From: Neolewinella maritima
Lineage (GTDB): Bacteria > Bacteroidota > Bacteroidia > Chitinophagales > Saprospiraceae
NCBI RefSeq assembly: GCF_923081025.1
Contig: NZ_CAKLPZ010000002.1
Coordinates: 1 to 64,000 of the forward strand
DNA: 64,000 nucleotides
Direction of reading: 5' to 3'
In this document: positions 34,328-42,158 of the stretch, piece by piece
How positions within the stretch are numbered: position 1 is the first letter of the stretch
Layout of the letters: every line of letters starts with the position of its first letter
Notes under the pieces: model-generated
What the model was told of the DNA's origin: nothing
Databases searched by the model: none
Seen by the model: only the letters and a program-made list of their open reading frames with translations
Made by a program: the position numbers and the translations under genes

Positions 34328-34511
34328 ATGTGCGGGTTTGACGTTTGATTGTGTGCTAGGTATGCACCCCCTTGGTTGGTTTGGGGGCATTGATCGTTCT
34401 ATCGTTTATGGCCTGCTTTTGTTCAGGCGTGGTAGTACGAGGGTGCAATTTTAGGGCTTAAACAGCTTACGCAGTTAGTAATTGTGCGAATAGGCCACTT
34501 TCACACGCTAC

Positions 34512-35027
34512 TTACTTGCTCCGCTGGTGGAACCGCAGCAGGTGACCGGCGGCTGCCTCGTCGTACAACTCAACGCGGAGACTACCGCGCTTGCTGCCCC
34601 GGGGTGGAAATACGATCTTGATCGGGTTGTGCACGTAGCCATCTACCCCGAAGAGCGAGAGCTGGTGCCGCAGTTTGGGTGGCAGACGAAACGCCTGCAG
34701 CTCGGCCACGTCAGCGGGTATGGGTACGCTACCGTAGCCGTGCTCCAGGAGGAACTCCCGCACCATGGTATAGGTCCGCTCCAGTTTGCCCGCCGCAAAC
34801 AGAATGGAAAAGCAGTACCCGTCGCACTGTCCGCCGGCAGTATCGGCCCCCGCCTCCGGAAACGCGTACCGCAGCGGTGCCACCCCGGCCTGAACAGGGT
34901 CAGCGTCGGGCTCGGGCTGCGCGGTCGATTCAGTATCCTCGGTAGGTTCCAGCGACCGTACGGTACCTTCGTAGGATGCGAGGTAGACCGGTCGGCGTGC
35001 CGGACGCAAACTAGCGCGTAGGGCCAT
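34512..35027 (-). CDS. Hypothetical protein (171 aa)
   Basis: 171 residues from the ATG at 35027 (MALRASLRPARRPVYLASYEG). The N-terminal part is Arg-rich and Pro/Glu-rich to ~55; the second half has CFSILFAAGKLERTYTMVREFLLEHGYG, FRLPPKLRHQLSLFGVDGYVHNPIKIVFPPRG and KRGSLRVELYD. No family recognised and no signal peptide. It is preceded by a TAGTTTTG -7 box and is divergent from the thioesterase gene across a 44-bp gap. Possibly a cytoplasmic regulator or a small enzyme, but this is not supported by a motif. Confidence 0.5.
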   Translation of the reverse strand: MALRASLRPARRPVYLASYEGTVRSLEPTEDTESTAQPEPDADPVQAGVAPLRYAFPEAGADTAGGQCDGYCFSILFAAGKLERTYTMVREFLLEHGYGSVPIPADVAELQAFRLPPKLRHQLSLFGVDGYVHNPIKIVFPPRGSKRGSLRVELYDEAAAGHLLRFHQRSK

Positions 35028-35047
35028 ACAAGATGTTTTGAGTGGCC

Positions 35048-35055
35048 CAAAACTA
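35048..35055 (-). promoter_or_regulatory. -7 element TAGTTTTG
   Basis: On the minus strand, 20 nt before the ATG at 35027. The opposite strand has TTTTACTTTG overlapping the thioesterase start. Confidence 0.45.
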
Positions 35056-35071
35056 AACAAATAGTTTTACT

Positions 35072-35860
35072 TTGTCCGCTTCCCCTCCCTCCGTTCCGCC
35101 GCGCACCTCTCTTTCCGAGACGGTTTCCTCCCGGATTCTGGCCTCCGCGGTGGGCCCCCACCAGTACCTGACCCTCCCCCACCTGATCCGCCTGTTTCAG
35201 GAAGCTGCCATGCGCAATTCGGACCGGCTAGGTATCTCCACCCCCCAGTTAGTAGCACAGCAGGGACTTACCTGGGTGCTGCATCGTCAGATCATCCAGG
35301 CTGCGCACTGGCCTACCCTGGGTCAGGACGTACAGGTCCTCACCCTTCCCGCCCGGGTGGAACGCGGCCTGCTCATCATTCGCGACTTCTACCTGCTCGA
35401 CGCGCAGGGTACCCCCCTGATCACGTCTACCTCCGCCTGGTCGACCATGAACACCAGCAGCCGACGGATCAAACCCCTCCCCACCAGTGTCACAGAGCTG
35501 CTGACTGACCTGCCGCCGCCAGCGCAGCACCTCCCCTGGCCCGAGGGCAAGGTGCAGCCCCCGGAACGGACCGACCAGGGAATGACCTTCCGCGTCACCT
35601 ATGCCCACCTAGACTTCAATAACCACCTCACCAATCCGGCCTTCGCCGAACTCATGGTGGAACCCCTCGGCATCGATCACCTGACCCAGTACCTGCCCCG
35701 TCGGGCCGACATCACCTACCACCGGGAGGCGCGCTACGGCGACCTGCTGCGCGCCGGGTCTACCCGCCTGGACACCAACGGCCCCGTCACCTTCCGCCAT
35801 ACCCTGATGCGGGACGACGAGCTACTGGCTACCATGGAAACCGAGTGGGTAGCCCGGTAG
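35072..35860 (+). CDS. Acyl-ACP thioesterase (hot-dog fold)
   Basis: 262 residues if started at the TTG 35072. It is of FatA/FatB-like type: SRILASAVGPHQYLTLPHLIRLFQEAAMRNSDRLGIS, then WVLHRQIIQAAHWPTLGQDVQVLTLPARVERGLLIIRDFYL and, in the second hot-dog, VTYAHLDFNNHLTNPAFAELM with the catalytic-type D-N-H residues. It releases fatty acids from acyl-ACP. No ATG exists upstream of the domain within the open frame, so a TTG start (35072), or GTG at 35150 with loss of the first strand, must be used. A promoter-like TTTACTTTG overlaps the TTG. Divergent from the 171-aa gene. Confidence 0.8.
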   Translation: MSASPPSVPPRTSLSETVSSRILASAVGPHQYLTLPHLIRLFQEAAMRNSDRLGISTPQLVAQQGLTWVLHRQIIQAAHWPTLGQDVQVLTLPARVERGLLIIRDFYLLDAQGTPLITSTSAWSTMNTSSRRIKPLPTSVTELLTDLPPPAQHLPWPEGKVQPPERTDQGMTFRVTYAHLDFNNHLTNPAFAELMVEPLGIDHLTQYLPRRADITYHREARYGDLLRAGSTRLDTNGPVTFRHTLMRDDELLATMETEWVAR

Positions 35861-35869
35861 TATATTCAC

Positions 35870-35889
35870 CGCACCCGCGTTCCCGCCCA
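35870..35889 (+). repeat. Copy 4 of the dispersed 20-bp motif
   Basis: CGCACCCGCGTTCCCGCCCA, 15/20 to copy 2; it ends 10 nt before the ATG of the serine hydrolase gene. Confidence 0.55.
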
Positions 35890-35899
35890 CTTCATTCTT

Positions 35900-37195
35900 A
35901 TGCGTCTACTCCTGCTTGTTTTGCTATTCTACGGTACGTCGGTGCATGCCCAGGATACGCTGGCCCTGGCCGACTCCATCCGTGCGGTACTGGAGGAAGG
36001 CATCGCGGGGGGTGCCTTTCCCGGCGCACAGGTGCTGGTGTGGCACAAGGGGGAGCGGCTGGTACACGTCACGGCCGGCCACCACACCTACGCGCGCCGT
36101 CGCGCCACCCGACCGGACGATGTGTACGATCTGGCCTCGGTGACCAAGACCAGCTCCGCCCTGCTCGTGCTCATGCAGCAGTACGGACAGCACCGGCTGA
36201 ACCTGGATGCCCCCCTCGGTATCCTGTTCGAGGAGCTGAAGCAGACCGATAAGCAGCACATCCCCCTACGCTCCGTACTGGCCCACCGGGCGGGACTGCG
36301 CCCCTGGGTACCCTACTGGCAGACCACCCTGCGGGGACAAGCCCGCTACCCCTGGAAGGACGACTGGCATGCCACGCGTACCAACGACCGCCGCTTCCGC
36401 TGGGCGACCATTAAGTCCGATAGCTCGCGCCGCTTTCCGATCCGGCTTACAGACGAGCTGTGGCTCCACCGCAAGTACCGCCAGCGGCACATCTACCGGG
36501 CCATCCGCAAATCTCCCCTGCAGCCGCCCGGCACCTACGCCTACTCCGGGCTGCTGTTCTACCTGCTGCCCGCCTACGTGGAGCGCACCACGGGAATGGA
36601 CTACCGGCAGTACCTGCGCCAGCAGTTCTATGATCCCCTGGGGGCCACTACCCTGGGGTACCGGCCGCTGGAGCGTGGTATCCCGCTGGAACGGATCGTG
36701 CCCACCGAGGTAGACACCTTCTTTCGCATGGATACCCTGCACGGTGTGGTGCACGACGAGGGTGCGGCCATGATGGAGGGAGTAAGCGCCAATGCCGGAC
36801 TGTTCTCCTCCGCCGAAGACCTGGCTAAGCTGTACCAGATGCTCCTCAACGGGGGCACCTACGACGGGCGGCGGTACCTGACCGAGGAAGCGATCGCGGA
36901 ATTCACCCGCTACCAGTACCCCGAGGAGGGCAACCGCCGCGGACTGGGCTTCGATAAGCCGCTCCTGACCTACGATGCAGCGGCGAGCTCCGTGGCCCGG
37001 GCGGCCTCCCCGGCCAGCTTTGGACACAGCGGATATACCGGCACCTTTGTCTGGGCGGACCCGGCCCACGAGCTGCTGTACGTGTTCCTGAGCAACCGCG
37101 TCCACCCCAGCAGGGAGCGGGGGGCCATCTACTCGCTTAATATCCGACCGCGCATCCACACCCTGCTCTATTCCTTTATGAACCGCAGCGACTGA
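35900..37195 (+). CDS. Exported serine hydrolase, beta-lactamase-fold (class C type)
   Basis: 431 residues with signal peptide 1-17 (LLLLVLLFYGTSVHAQ). The SxxK motif is S80-VTK83, the YSG/YxN-like site is Y215-SG, and the H/K-x-G site is HSGYTGTFVW near 373. The C-terminal segment LLYVFLSNRVHPSRERGAIYSLNIRPRI is typical of the Bacteroidota beta-lactamase-like proteins often fused to GH3 hydrolases; here it stands alone. Likely a periplasmic esterase or peptidoglycan-related enzyme rather than a true beta-lactamase. Its 3' end overlaps the T9SS protein gene by 28 bp, convergent. Confidence 0.8.
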   Translation: MRLLLLVLLFYGTSVHAQDTLALADSIRAVLEEGIAGGAFPGAQVLVWHKGERLVHVTAGHHTYARRRATRPDDVYDLASVTKTSSALLVLMQQYGQHRLNLDAPLGILFEELKQTDKQHIPLRSVLAHRAGLRPWVPYWQTTLRGQARYPWKDDWHATRTNDRRFRWATIKSDSSRRFPIRLTDELWLHRKYRQRHIYRAIRKSPLQPPGTYAYSGLLFYLLPAYVERTTGMDYRQYLRQQFYDPLGATTLGYRPLERGIPLERIVPTEVDTFFRMDTLHGVVHDEGAAMMEGVSANAGLFSSAEDLAKLYQMLLNGGTYDGRRYLTEEAIAEFTRYQYPEEGNRRGLGFDKPLLTYDAAASSVARAASPASFGHSGYTGTFVWADPAHELLYVFLSNRVHPSRERGAIYSLNIRPRIHTLLYSFMNRSD

Positions 37196-39024
37196 GGTGC
37201 CCCGCCGCCGCCCTCCAGGCGCAGGTAGTAGCTGCCGGCCGGGAAGTGGGAGACATCTATAGTCGTACCCTGGGTACGCAGCATTACGTGACCGTCGCTG
37301 CGGAATATGGTCACCGGCTGATCCGCGGGCAGCTCTCCACTCAGAAAGACCTTACTGACCACCGGGTTGGGGTACAGCCGGATGATGCCGCTATCAAGAC
37401 GCACACTGATGGGTCCGTAGATCGTCTCCGCCCCGTCGAAGTCGAGTTGCCGCAGGCGGTAGAGGTTTTGTCCGGGAAAGGGCGTGTTATCCACCAGTAC
37501 GTAGGTGCCGTCGCCGGCCGGTACCTGACCCACCGTCTCGAAGACGCGACCGGCCTTACTCCGCTCCACGACGAAGCGCTCGTTGTTCTGCTCGCTGGCC
37601 GTAGCCCAGTCGAGACGTACGGCGTCCTGCATGGGGGTGGCGGTGAAGAAGAGCAGCTCCACCGGTGCGGCCACCACCTGGCTACAGGGTTGGGAGGTAG
37701 CGTCGGGGTCGATGGAGGAGTAGGGTACGTACCCTCCCGCGCTATTGCCATCCGGGTGAAGCGTGAGCGACTCCCCGGCGGGCGCATCGTCAAAGCTGGC
37801 CTGGGCCACTACCCGGCCGGCGGGGTTGCGCAGGGTGACGGTTTCCGGACTGTCGTTATTTAGCCCCAGAAAGCCGCTGGCGATTCCGTATTCGCAGGAT
37901 GCGGTCAGCTGGTCACTCCCCGCCGCAAATACGACAAAGGTCTCGCGCGGCCCCAGTACCGCCCCATCCGGAAAGATGAAGCGCGGACCGGAGTTGGACC
38001 CATCGTGCAGGGTGTGGTCGGCTACGTCTACCGTCTGGTCACCAGTGTTGTAGATCTCTACGAACTCATCACCCGCGTTAATCATTCCGTCGCCGTTGAT
38101 GTCCTCGCCCGGGTCGGCCAGCACTTCGTTGATCACCAGGTCGCTGGGGGCACACTGATCGGCCGGCAGGTCCAGGGATAATTCCAGGGCGCAGTCGCCG
38201 CCGTCTACCCGTAGTATATAGGACTGCCCTTCCTGCAGGCCCTGTACGTCGATCTTACCGTCCTGTACCAGGGCCGGGTCGTCGCCACCGACGGTACCCC
38301 CATCGATGCGCACCCGGACACCCGCTTCGGCTCCCCGGTAGGGGAGGGTCAGACGCACCCCATCGGCGGCGGCGGTGAAGTCTGTACAGTCGAGTTTGGG
38401 CTTACCGAGTTTGATGCCACATACGGCAGCACAGCTTCCATTGGTGCCGGTAGCGAGCAGTTGCAGGTTATCCAGCCCGGCTACGTCGTCGCCGTTCTGG
38501 TCGAAGTACAGGACCAGTTTGGCCGTCTGTGCGGTACCGGGTACGGCTACGGTATCGGTGACCCAGCCGTCGGTCGATACGCCCCCGCCGTTGCGCCCGT
38601 CCACCAGGATGACCCGTTCGTGCAGAAAGCCGTCCAGGTACAGTTCGTAGCCGAAGTCGTCCCCCCCGTCGTAGCCGATCACGTTATAGGCGAAGACGAA
38701 GCGGGCGCTGGTGAGCCGGCAGATATCACCGGCGTCGAAGGTGAGTCGCCCGACCGGCTCACTCGCCAGGGCATTGTCTGCGTCGCGTACTGCCCAGAAA
38801 GAATCGCCGGAGTAGGCCGTTTCGATACCTTTGATACGCGATACGACGTTCCAGGTGGGCAATCCGCCGCTGCCGTAGGGGGCCACGTTGGTGCTGTAGT
38901 CCAGCGTTCCTTCGTCGGGTGTTTCGAAGTCCTGGTAATAGATGGTATCCTGGGCGCGGCCGCTGGTGCAGAGCGCGCACCACAGGAGTGCAATACATAG
39001 AAAGCGGGGGATAATGTGGGTCAT
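37168..39024 (-). CDS. Type IX-secreted lamin-tail domain protein
   Basis: 618 residues. Signal peptide 1-24 (CIALLWCALCTSGRAQ). Residues ~30-200 look like a jelly-roll/lectin-type domain; residues ~298-400 form a lamin-tail (LTD) domain (LVINEVLADPGEDINGDGMINAGDEFVEIYNTG, DVADHTLHDGS, GPRETFVVFAAG). A C-terminal T9SS type A sorting domain starts near 545 (IRLYPNPVVSKVFL, VTIFRSDGHVML, FPAGSYYLRL). The protein should be exported by the Sec and type IX pathways to the cell surface. Function unknown; surface adhesion or scaffold is possible. Divergent from cca across a region with a 7-bp CCACATA/TATGTGG inverted repeat (39035-39070). Confidence 0.85.
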   Translation of the reverse strand: MTHIIPRFLCIALLWCALCTSGRAQDTIYYQDFETPDEGTLDYSTNVAPYGSGGLPTWNVVSRIKGIETAYSGDSFWAVRDADNALASEPVGRLTFDAGDICRLTSARFVFAYNVIGYDGGDDFGYELYLDGFLHERVILVDGRNGGGVSTDGWVTDTVAVPGTAQTAKLVLYFDQNGDDVAGLDNLQLLATGTNGSCAAVCGIKLGKPKLDCTDFTAAADGVRLTLPYRGAEAGVRVRIDGGTVGGDDPALVQDGKIDVQGLQEGQSYILRVDGGDCALELSLDLPADQCAPSDLVINEVLADPGEDINGDGMINAGDEFVEIYNTGDQTVDVADHTLHDGSNSGPRFIFPDGAVLGPRETFVVFAAGSDQLTASCEYGIASGFLGLNNDSPETVTLRNPAGRVVAQASFDDAPAGESLTLHPDGNSAGGYVPYSSIDPDATSQPCSQVVAAPVELLFFTATPMQDAVRLDWATASEQNNERFVVERSKAGRVFETVGQVPAGDGTYVLVDNTPFPGQNLYRLRQLDFDGAETIYGPISVRLDSGIIRLYPNPVVSKVFLSGELPADQPVTIFRSDGHVMLRTQGTTIDVSHFPAGSYYLRLEGGGGAPQSLRFIKE

Positions 39025-39085
39025 ACTGTTTTTTCCACATAGGTCGCCCGGCCCACTCTACTATATGTGGAGTGCGGTTAAATCT

Positions 39086-39093
39086 TATCTTTG
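39086..39093 (+). promoter_or_regulatory. -7 element TATCTTTG of cca
   Basis: TAnnTTTG, with the ATG (39102) starting 9 nt after the box, which indicates a leaderless or near-leaderless mRNA. The GTG at 39072, upstream of the box, is therefore rejected as start. Confidence 0.55.
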
Positions 39094-39101
39094 CAGTTGG
39101 T

Positions 39102-40520
39102 ATGGTATTTCAGATTCGGGACGACGAGCGTAAGATTTTCGAGCTTATTGGCCATGCCGCCGGGCAGCTGGGCTATCCTACTTATGTGGTAGGGGGTTAT
39201 GTGCGCGACCGGCTACTGGCGCGGCCCAGTAAGGACCTGGATATCGTATGCGTGGGTAGTGGTATCGAGCTGGCACGCTGTGTGGGTGATAGCCTGCATC
39301 CCCGGAGCCGGGTCACGGTCTACAAACGCTTCGGTACCGCAGCTCTCAAGCACCACGACCTGGATATTGAATTCGTAGGCGCCCGCAAGGAGAGCTACCG
39401 CTCGGATAGCCGCAAGCCCACCGTAGAGTCAGGTAGCCTGGCGGATGACCAGCTGCGGCGCGACTTCACCATCAACGCCCTGGCCATCAGCCTGAACGAT
39501 GCGGACTACGGCACCATCATCGACCCCTTCAACGGACTCGAGGACCTGGAGGCTAAGCGCATCGTCACCCCCCTGGAGCCGGGCAAGACCTTTAGCGACG
39601 ACCCCCTGCGGATGCTGCGCGCCATTCGCTTTGCGACCCAGCTGGGCTTCGCGATCGATCCGGTGACCTTCCGGGCCATCCAGGAGTACCGCGACCGGAT
39701 CCGGATCATCAGTTGGGAGCGTATCGCCACCGAGATCAATAAGATCCTGCTCGCGCCCCGGCCGAGCATCGGTCTGCTGCTGCTCGACGAGGCCGGTCTG
39801 CTGGATTACGTACTGCCCGAGCTGTCCGCCCTTAAGGGTGTAGAGAGCCGCAACGGGCGCAAGCACAAGGACAATTTCCTGCACACTGCCAAGGTGGTGG
39901 ATAATCTGGCCCGCAAGAGCCCGGATCTCTGGCTCCGCTGGGCCGCCCTGCTCCACGACATCGGTAAGGCCCGCACCAAACGCTGGGAAGCCGAGGCGGG
40001 CTGGACCTTCCATGCCCATGACGCGGTGGGGGAGCGTATGGTACCCAAGGTGTTCCGCCGCCTGCGCCTACCCAACGACAAACTGAAGTACGTGCAAAAG
40101 CTGGTAGCCCTGCACCAACGGCCCATATCCCTGACCCAGGAGGAGATCAGCGACTCGGCCGTGCGCCGTATTCTCTTCGATGCGGGTGAGGACATCGACG
40201 ACCTGATGACCCTCTGCGAGAGCGATATCACCAGCAAGAACCCCCGCAAGGTGAAGCGCTACCTCGAGAACTACGAGCAGCTGCGTAGCCGGATGCAGGA
40301 GATCGAAGAAAAAGACCACCTGCGCAACTGGCAGCCCCCCATCTCCGGAGAGCTCATCATGGAAACCTTCGGCATCCCGCCGAGTCGCGAGGTAGGACAG
40401 ATCAAGGATGCAGTACGGGAAGCCATCCTGGACGGCGATATCGACAATGAATACCAGGCCGCATACACCAAGATGCTGGCGGTAGCCGCCGAGCTATCCA
40501 TCACGCCGGTGCAGGCATGA
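39102..40520 (+). CDS. cca: CCA tRNA nucleotidyltransferase with HD domain
   Basis: 472 residues. The nucleotidyltransferase head has YVVGGYVRDRLLARPSKDLDIVCVGSG with the GG-DxD motif, and RRDFTINALAISLND. A poly(A)-polymerase-type RNA-binding region follows (EDLEAKRIVTPLEPGKTFSDDPLRMLRAIRFATQLGF). The HD domain is WAALLHDIGKARTKR, so it belongs to the bacterial class II group with phosphohydrolase activity. It adds or repairs the 3' CCA of tRNA. The promoter box immediately upstream supports the ATG at 39102 over the GTG at 39072. Confidence 0.9.
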   Translation: MVFQIRDDERKIFELIGHAAGQLGYPTYVVGGYVRDRLLARPSKDLDIVCVGSGIELARCVGDSLHPRSRVTVYKRFGTAALKHHDLDIEFVGARKESYRSDSRKPTVESGSLADDQLRRDFTINALAISLNDADYGTIIDPFNGLEDLEAKRIVTPLEPGKTFSDDPLRMLRAIRFATQLGFAIDPVTFRAIQEYRDRIRIISWERIATEINKILLAPRPSIGLLLLDEAGLLDYVLPELSALKGVESRNGRKHKDNFLHTAKVVDNLARKSPDLWLRWAALLHDIGKARTKRWEAEAGWTFHAHDAVGERMVPKVFRRLRLPNDKLKYVQKLVALHQRPISLTQEEISDSAVRRILFDAGEDIDDLMTLCESDITSKNPRKVKRYLENYEQLRSRMQEIEEKDHLRNWQPPISGELIMETFGIPPSREVGQIKDAVREAILDGDIDNEYQAAYTKMLAVAAELSITPVQA

Positions 40521-40645
40521 TCGGGTATTCCTGGGGGATGATGCCAATATTTGGGGGGATATCGGGGATTTAAGCGCAAAAATTTAATTGAGTATTTTCC
40601 TGACACCCCACGACCGTGGGGTGGTCCCCCCCCTACCCCTCCCCC
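40521..40645. other. Gene-free region after cca with strong hairpin
   Basis: Contains an 8-bp perfect stem CACCCCAC/GTGGGGTG with loop GACC (40604-40623), in a G/C-rich context with no T-run. It may attenuate or protect the 3' end of the cca mRNA. No gene seen. Confidence 0.45.
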
Positions 40646-40653
40646 TATCTTTG
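40646..40653 (+). promoter_or_regulatory. -7 element TATCTTTG of candidate sRNA
   Basis: TAnnTTTG in a gene-free region, about 200 nt upstream of a plus-strand terminator and pointing towards it. Confidence 0.5.
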
Positions 40654-40657
40654 AGGT

Positions 40658-40862
40658 ATCGAAGGGGAAGGTGCAACTTCTCCTCGTGTTTTTCCAAAAA
40701 GCGTGTTCATTTGATTTGGTGGCGGGATTGTTGGTTTTCTCCCCACCGGTTTTGAAGGTTTGTATTGTAATCCCTAGCGCCAAGGCGCTCTAAATTCCAG
40801 TTATTTCGGTAGTTAAAATACTACATCTGAAGGTCCGCACCACGTGCGGGCCTTTCTTTTTT
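40658..40862 (+). ncRNA. Candidate small non-coding RNA (about 205 nt)
   Basis: Bounded by a -7 box (40646-40653) and a strong plus-strand terminator (40831-40864), with no supported ORF inside. Internal stems: GGGGAAG/CTTCTCC just inside the 5' end, GGTGG...CCACC, AGCGCC-AA-GGCGCT near 40776, and GTAGT/ACTAC at 40809-40824. A 6S-like RNA or regulatory sRNA are options; SRP RNA motifs are absent. Only structure and position support this. Confidence 0.4.
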
Positions 40863-42158
40863 TGCGGTCTGCCGTTCCCATACATAGCAGCCTGCTACCA
40901 GGCCGTACTCTACGGCTACCACCAGCAGATTCTCCTGGTACGGTATCACGGTGTAGCTCACGTAGGTGAGCATGATGAGAAATGACCACAGCAGCGGAAA
41001 GCGCCAGCGCGTAAATCCACAGAGCGCGATCGGTACGGCCAGGTACCAGGGGTGTACGGTAGTGGCACATAACAGATAGATGATGAAGGCGGCCAGCCAC
41101 AGTCCCGGCAGACTCCGCCAGTCCGTCCTGCGGTCCGCCAGGGCCACAATGAAGATCAGCCCCGCCGCCACCTGTGCCAGTAGGGGTCCGAAGCGAGCGA
41201 TCTGATTCCAGCCCAGCTCGTAGTAGCCGTAGGCCCGCAGGAGGTAGTACACACTGGCGTTGAACTCGAAGGTCCGAAAGTAGAGGTCCAGACTCCCCCC
41301 GAAGCCTTCGATGAATCCGCTACCCAGCAGCAGCGGGAGAAAGAGGAGTCCGGTAGCTACGCCGAGCACTCCGAAGAACACCCAGAACGACCGTCGCCAG
41401 AGCCGGCCCAGCAGGAAGGGCAGCAGCATGAGGGGCAGGAGCTTACTGGCAATGGACACCGCCATGGCACCCGCGGCCCCGCCATACCTACTTTTAGTCA
41501 GTAGGTAGAGGCTCAGGAGCAGGAAACATACCATCATGCCCTCGAAGTGCAGGTTACCCACGATCTCTACGATGATGAGCGGATTGAGCCAGTAGTACAG
41601 CACCCGATCGGGGGGAAGACCGAACGTACCGAGCAGGCGGTACAGCAATACGACGCTGCCCAGCTCCGCCAGCAGAAGGACGGTTTTCATCACTACCGCC
41701 GCCCCGTACCAACTGTTGGGGCTGAGCCAGGCAGCCAGCGTAAACACGGCCTGGGCTACCGGTGGGTAGATCGTATGATAGTCCGGGGAATTGAGCCGGT
41801 TGAAGAGTGCCTGATTGAGGCCGGCTACGCTATGGCCGGCCTCCAGGTAGTAGGCCGGCAGCTGCGCGAAAGGGTTGTGGCCGGCTGCGACCAACTTTCC
41901 GTCCCAGATGAAGCGGTACACATCGTCGCTCAGCTGGGGAAAGGCAAAGACCAGGAGAACCCGCAGCACGATACCCAGCCCGATCCAGTAGCGCAGAGGC
42001 GTGGCGACGGGCCGCCATACGATCAGCAGATAACCCAGAAAGGCAGCAGCGACGGCGGTAAACAGCGAATGGAAGTCGGTACGGTCTACGAGATAGCCCA
42101 GGTACAGCACCCCCGCCGTCAGTAAAAGACCGCCTACGCTACGGACGAGCAACCTCAT
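40821..42158 (-). CDS. Polytopic GT87/MptB-like mannosyltransferase
   Basis: 445 residues with about 11-12 membrane helices. The extracytoplasmic loop LSDDVYRFIWDGKLVAAGHNPF carries the acidic D-D pair found in GT-C polyprenol-phosphate-dependent glycosyltransferases. Later, YHTIYPPVAQAVF and LGMFGLPPDRVLYYWLNPLIIVEIVGNLHFEGM-type segments match the GT87/DUF2029 group. It likely adds a sugar from a polyprenol phosphate on the outer side of the inner membrane. The ATG overlaps the stop of the FAD oxidoreductase gene (ATGA), so translation is coupled. The C-terminal codons coincide with a plus-strand terminator. Confidence 0.75.
   Translation of the reverse strand: MRLLVRSVGGLLLTAGVLYLGYLVDRTDFHSLFTAVAAAFLGYLLIVWRPVATPLRYWIGLGIVLRVLLVFAFPQLSDDVYRFIWDGKLVAAGHNPFAQLPAYYLEAGHSVAGLNQALFNRLNSPDYHTIYPPVAQAVFTLAAWLSPNSWYGAAVVMKTVLLLAELGSVVLLYRLLGTFGLPPDRVLYYWLNPLIIVEIVGNLHFEGMMVCFLLLSLYLLTKSRYGGAAGAMAVSIASKLLPLMLLPFLLGRLWRRSFWVFFGVLGVATGLLFLPLLLGSGFIEGFGGSLDLYFRTFEFNASVYYLLRAYGYYELGWNQIARFGPLLAQVAAGLIFIVALADRRTDWRSLPGLWLAAFIIYLLCATTVHPWYLAVPIALCGFTRWRFPLLWSFLIMLTYVSYTVIPYQENLLVVAVEYGLVAGCYVWERQTAKKERPARGADLQM
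40831..40864 (+). terminator. Intrinsic terminator, plus strand
   Basis: 10-bp stem (one G-T pair) AGGTCCGCAC/GTGCGGGCCT, loop CAC, then TTCTTTTTTTG. It overlaps the last codons of the convergent GT87-like gene. Confidence 0.7.

Noticed and set aside
40604..40623. Rho-independent terminator for cca
   Set aside because: The stem is strong, but C-rich sequence, not a T-run, follows; kept only as a hairpin.
40551..40793. 80-aa ORF inside the cca-GT87 gap
   Set aside because: Starts before the sRNA promoter box, Pro-rich and then hydrophobic without a family; the region is better explained by hairpins and terminator.
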